Assembly (NCBI GenBank): GCA_002713825.1
Contig: PAUU01000008.1
Span: forward strand, 18,109 to 24,269
Length of the DNA stretch: 6,161 nucleotides
Direction of reading: 5' to 3'
Source: Acidiferrobacteraceae bacterium
GTDB taxonomy: Bacteria > Pseudomonadota > Gammaproteobacteria > Arenicellales > UBA868
The notes below the pieces were generated by a model that was not told the origin of the DNA, ran no database searches, and saw nothing but the letters and a program-made list of their open reading frames with translations. Position numbers and translations under genes: made by a program. Positions 5,964 through 6,161 of this stretch are shown piece by piece; positions within the stretch are counted from its first letter, which is position 1; each line of letters starts with the position of its first letter.

Positions 5964-6161
5964 TTGGCTTCAGTTAGTCGCCATCTTGCCCGGCGTTTTG
6001 CCGCTCAGGCCCTGTATCAATGGATGCTGACGGGGCAGCCCACGGCAGAAATCGAAGCCGCTTTCATCAGTGATGATGGACTAAGCGATTCGGATATTTC
6101 CTACTTCAGGCATCTCATCGAGGCAGTGCCGGAAAGGCGTGAGATGCTCGAACAACGCCTC
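5964..6161 (+). CDS. nusB: Transcription antitermination factor NusB (3'-truncated by window edge)
   Basis: NusB binds boxA RNA together with NusE (ribosomal protein S10) in antitermination complexes, notably on rRNA operons. Only the first 66 codons are present, and the frame is open to the last base. The visible sequence has the family N-terminus SRHLARRFAAQALYQWMLTG, like RRRARECAVQALYSWQLS in E. coli, then an acidic helix pattern and DISYFRHLIEAV, matching VLYFRDLLAGV. I place the start at TTG 5964, one base after the ribBX stop (TGA-G-TTG). It gives four residues before the conserved Ser-Arg, as expected for the family. No ATG occurs in frame between there and the middle of helix 1, and the upstream in-frame ATG at 5901 would add 21 unlike residues. 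No clear Shine-Dalgarno site is visible, so initiation probably depends on coupling to ribBX. Identity is secure; the exact start is less so. Confidence 0.93.
   Translation, partial: MASVSRHLARRFAAQALYQWMLTGQPTAEIEAAFISDDGLSDSDISYFRHLIEAVPERREMLEQRL

Noticed and set aside
1..6161. A novel defence, mobile or biosynthetic system
   Set aside because: Every long coding stretch is a recognised housekeeping gene in a familiar order, and no gap exceeds 86 bases.

Overview
This window is ordinary proteobacterial housekeeping DNA. All genes are on the + strand and packed head to tail, most with gaps of 0 to 30 bases. Gene content, gene order and protein similarity recalled from E. coli and Pseudomonas point to a gammaproteobacterium of moderately high GC (judged by eye). 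I cannot name a genus. Nothing suggests a mobile element, phage, CRISPR array, tRNA or rRNA.

Layout: (1) 1-1476, secD, open at the left edge, then 11 bases later secF (1488-2501). Together they make the proton-driven SecDF translocation motor of the inner membrane. (2) After 28 bases comes nrdR (2530-3048), the zinc-ribbon/ATP-cone repressor of ribonucleotide reductase genes. (3) Riboflavin genes follow: ribD (3045-4148, ATGA overlap with nrdR), ribE riboflavin synthase (4152-4757), and, after the only sizeable gap (86 bases), ribBX (4844-5962). ribBX encodes DHBP synthase joined to a GTP cyclohydrolase II-like domain that has lost its zinc cysteines and catalytic motif. (4) One base later nusB (5964 onward) begins at a likely TTG codon and runs off the right edge.

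The genes join two neighbourhoods that also lie near each other in E. coli: yajC-secD-secF and nrdR-ribD-ribH-nusB. The riboflavin set covers the middle of the pathway (RibD), the four-carbon donor (RibB) and the last step (RibE). Two steps are not encoded here. GTP cyclohydrolase II appears non-functional in the fusion. Lumazine synthase (ribH), normally between ribBA/ribBX and nusB, is absent and must lie elsewhere if the strain makes riboflavin.

I found no undescribed system. The points most worth a second look are the missing ribH, the degenerate C-terminal domain of RibBX, and the 86-base leader of ribBX with a short direct repeat and no recognisable FMN riboswitch.
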